A DNA stretch of 64,000 nucleotides. Origin: Streptomyces xanthophaeus. GTDB taxonomy: Bacteria; Actinomycetota; Actinomycetes; Streptomycetales; Streptomycetaceae. Location of the stretch: positions 6,983,001 through 7,047,000 of the forward strand of contig NZ_CP076543.1 in NCBI RefSeq assembly GCF_030440515.1. The letters run 5' to 3'. Below are positions 62,062 to 64,000 of the stretch, in pieces. The position numbers and the translations under genes were made by a program. How positions within the stretch are numbered: position 1 is the first letter of the stretch; every line of letters starts with the position of its first letter. Under the pieces are notes generated by a model that was given only the letters and a program-made list of their open reading frames with translations, was not told the origin of the DNA and searched no databases.

Positions 62062-64000
62062 GCGGCCGTGTCTCCGCGACGGGCGCCAACTCCGTGGCGG
62101 TCGACGGCACTGTTCACGGGTCGGTCCTCACCAACCCCGTCTTCTCCGTCGGTGCAGTCCCCATGGCAGTGGCTGTGAAGGACCCGAGCACGGTCTTCGC
62201 AGACGTTGGCGTCGACATGTTCCGCGGACGGACCTGGCTCATCGATCGGATCGATGCATTCTGCGCCGGTCACCGTTGCGGCTTCATCTGGATCGAGGGA
62301 GACGCAGGTGTGGGGAAAACAGCCCTCGCCGCCCACCTGGTGTCACGACGCGGATATGTGGCGCACTTCGCGCGGCTTGCCGGCGGCACGACGACACGGG
62401 TGGCACTGCGCAACCTGGCCGGCCAACTCATCGAGGCCTACGGGCTCGGAGGCTTCGCTCCCGGAGGCATGCTGCCCGAGTGGGCCCACTCGCCGGAAGG
62501 CTTCGAGGCAGTTCTCACCGCGGCGGCCACCGCGGCCGTCGAAGCCGGGGAAGTGCTCGTGCTCGTCCTGGACGGACTCGACGAAGCAGAACAGGAGGGG
62601 CACGAGCTCCCCTGGGGCATTCCGGCGCTTCTCCCCAACGGCGTGTTCGTCCTGGGCACACACCGCACCGGGCACCCGTTGGGACCCACCGACTCGCACA
62701 CGGTGACGCTCCGCCTGGACGTCGACGACCCCCGCAATCAGGCGGACATTCATGAATACCTGCAGATCGCCGTGACCGAGGAGGGGTTGTCCGCGGCGCT
62801 CGCTGCGGCCGACGTCACAGGCGAGGACTTCACCCGCGCCCTGGCGCATCAATGTGCGGGCGTATGGGTGTACCTCCGCTATGTGCTCGACGAGGTGCGC
62901 ATCGGCCTGCGCCACCCCGCCGACGTCGCCACACTGGAGGCGGGGCTCCCGCGCTACTACGCCGCGCAAATGGTGCGTTGGGAAGAGCAGGACAGCTGGG
63001 CGCAGGTAGGCGCTCCGCTGGTCGCCGTCCTGGCCGCTCTGCGTGAACCAGCGACGGCAGATCACATCCGGCGCCTGGCGGGCGTCAAGGAAGTCCACGC
63101 CGTACACCTCTGGTGCGATCGGTGGCTGCGCCCGTTCCTCACCGTCGATTCCGCCGCCGAGCGCGTGTACGCGATCTACCACGCCAGCGCGCGGGATTTC
63201 TTCGGGGGTGGGCTGCCCCCGACCGTCGATGCTCACCCGGACCACTGGATGGCGCGCGCGGAAGGCTTGCGCAGGGGGCGTCGGTCGGCGCACAGCCGCA
63301 TCGCGAATGTGTACATCGACACCTATGGAGGTCTCGACGAAGGCCTTCCGCACCTCGCGGCAGACCCGTCCCTGGCCGGCCAGGACAGCGGTTTCGCCCT
63401 GCGGCACCTGACGTACCACCTGGTCCGCGCCGAGCGCGCCAAGGATCTTCATTCATTGCTGAGCATCGAGCGGCACGGGCCGGGTGAGGGGCGGTCCAAT
63501 GTGTGGTTCGCCGCCCACGATCACACCGACGGCCTCGACGCATACCTGGAGGATCTGGCATCGGCACGCCGGGCCGCCGAGGCCGCCACCGACAGGGAAC
63601 TGGCAAGCGGAATACCCCCATGCTCCTGGGCCTTGGAGGCCAGGTACGCGCTCATGCGGTCGTGCATGGGCAGCCTCGCCGACAGCTTCCCACCCGAACT
63701 TGCGCTCGATCTCGTGGAGTCCGGACATTGGACACCCGCTCGTGCGCTCGATCATGCCCGCCGCCTGATCGATTCGATGGTTCGTCCGCGCATCCTGCTC
63801 GACCTACGGCCCTACCTCCCGGAGCAGATGTCCCTCCACGTCCTCCAGGAAGTAGTTGCCGAGTGCAGCTCACGGCGAGGCGATCCTGCGGGCGCAGGGG
63901 CGCTGACGAACGCGGTCTTCTGGCGAGCCGACCGCGCGCAACCGGACGAGGTCGAGGCGGCGCGGGCAGCGATCGAGTCGTTGCCCAAAGGGGGGTCCCG
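62058..64000 (+). CDS. STAND-type P-loop NTPase, N-terminal 647 residues (truncated by window end)
   Basis: Open from GTG 62058 to the edge with no stop. Residues 10-29 carry ANSVAVDGTVHGSVLT, matching the repeats of the preceding protein. A NACHT/AAA-like NTPase follows: MFRGRTWLIDRIDAF, Walker A GDAGVGKTAL (Lys87), Walker B LVLVLDGLDEAEQ (~168-180), and FVLGTHRTGHPL as sensor-like strand. After ~residue 260 the sequence is helical (LAHQCAGVWVYLRYVLDEV), with YAIYHASARDFF as in STAND winged-helix regions. Beyond ~450, helical repeats probably form the sensor. Four-base overlap with the upstream gene means coupled synthesis. Likely an NLR-like defence or cell-death switch; this is inference. 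Confidence 0.8.
   Translation, partial: MSGRVSATGANSVAVDGTVHGSVLTNPVFSVGAVPMAVAVKDPSTVFADVGVDMFRGRTWLIDRIDAFCAGHRCGFIWIEGDAGVGKTALAAHLVSRRGYVAHFARLAGGTTTRVALRNLAGQLIEAYGLGGFAPGGMLPEWAHSPEGFEAVLTAAATAAVEAGEVLVLVLDGLDEAEQEGHELPWGIPALLPNGVFVLGTHRTGHPLGPTDSHTVTLRLDVDDPRNQADIHEYLQIAVTEEGLSAALAAADVTGEDFTRALAHQCAGVWVYLRYVLDEVRIGLRHPADVATLEAGLPRYYAAQMVRWEEQDSWAQVGAPLVAVLAALREPATADHIRRLAGVKEVHAVHLWCDRWLRPFLTVDSAAERVYAIYHASARDFFGGGLPPTVDAHPDHWMARAEGLRRGRRSAHSRIANVYIDTYGGLDEGLPHLAADPSLAGQDSGFALRHLTYHLVRAERAKDLHSLLSIERHGPGEGRSNVWFAAHDHTDGLDAYLEDLASARRAAEAATDRELASGIPPCSWALEARYALMRSCMGSLADSFPPELALDLVESGHWTPARALDHARRLIDSMVRPRILLDLRPYLPEQMSLHVLQEVVAECSSRRGDPAGAGALTNAVFWRADRAQPDEVEAARAAIESLPKGGS

Noticed and set aside
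62343..63452. Minus-strand 369-codon ORF opposite the STAND NTPase
   Set aside because: The plus frame has Walker A and B, a coupled start and no stop to the window end.

Overview
The window is very GC-rich and its reading frames show strong third-position GC bias. It has GTG and TTG starts, GTGA/ATGA stop-start overlaps, a coelichelin-type siderophore locus, a SARP/AfsR-type regulator, SpoIIE-type phosphatases and a DUF5685 protein. Together these indicate a Streptomyces chromosome. I saw no rRNA, tRNA, insertion sequence or CRISPR array.

Region 1 (1-17107) is most of a coelichelin (cch) cluster in the gene order known from S. coelicolor: the end of cchE, then cchF (siderophore-binding lipoprotein), cchG (ABC exporter half), cchH (trimodular NRPS of about 3,671 residues), cchI (second exporter half) and, convergent, cchJ (esterase). 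The three adenylation domains read by eye give DINYWGGIGK, DFWNIGMVHK and DMENLGLINK, the signature expected for hydroxyornithine-Thr-hydroxyornithine. Two iron boxes (263-281, 17088-17106) point to DmdR/IdeR control. CchG and CchI have lost complementary ATPase motifs, so the pair can build only one complete ATP site. cchA-cchD should lie left of the window; an MbtH gene is not found right of cchJ.

Region 2 (17109-22310, minus) is a tightly coupled STM4015-STM4014-STM4013-STM4012-STM4011 operon: repeat protein, ATP-grasp-like protein, alkaline-phosphatase-superfamily hydrolase and two radical SAM enzymes. It is a conserved gene set of unknown function. Divergent from it are a small beta-rich protein and a DUF6745 protein. 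A 0.9-kb stretch with no convincing gene follows.

Region 3 (24860-32093) is a choline-to-glycine-betaine operon: aldehyde dehydrogenase, choline-oxidase-like GMC enzyme, ABC ATPase, a 32-codon bridging ORF, a permease with two fused transport domains, and a binding lipoprotein. It ends in a hairpin terminator, and a perfect 12-bp palindrome lies upstream.

Region 4 (32193-39345) holds two SpoIIE-type phosphatases, a secreted alpha/beta hydrolase preceded by a fragment of a related gene, a MASE1 membrane protein, and a DUF6153/DUF305 pair.

Region 5 (39514-47958) has a three-gene minus operon (ThDP enzyme, uncharacterised nitroreductase-like protein, and a catalase-like domain fused to a cyclooxygenase/alpha-dioxygenase-type peroxidase). 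Divergent from it is a trypsin-alpha/beta-hydrolase fusion.

Region 6 (47984-59791) contains a VOC-cupin fusion, an internally deleted reductase remnant, a double GNAT enzyme, a CMD protein, a SARP-NB-ARC-TPR regulator, heme A synthase, an FKBP isomerase, an alpha/beta hydrolase divergent from a TPR regulator, and a DUF5685 protein with a Cys/Gly tail.

Region 7 (59956-64000) has an MFS exporter and then a two-gene unit: a small two-helix membrane protein overlapping a STAND NTPase that runs off the window. The C-terminus of the first and the N-terminus of the second carry the same roughly 20-residue Gly/Val motif, the layout of amyloid-type effector/NLR signalling pairs. This pair and the catalase-dioxygenase operon are the best candidates for undescribed biology.
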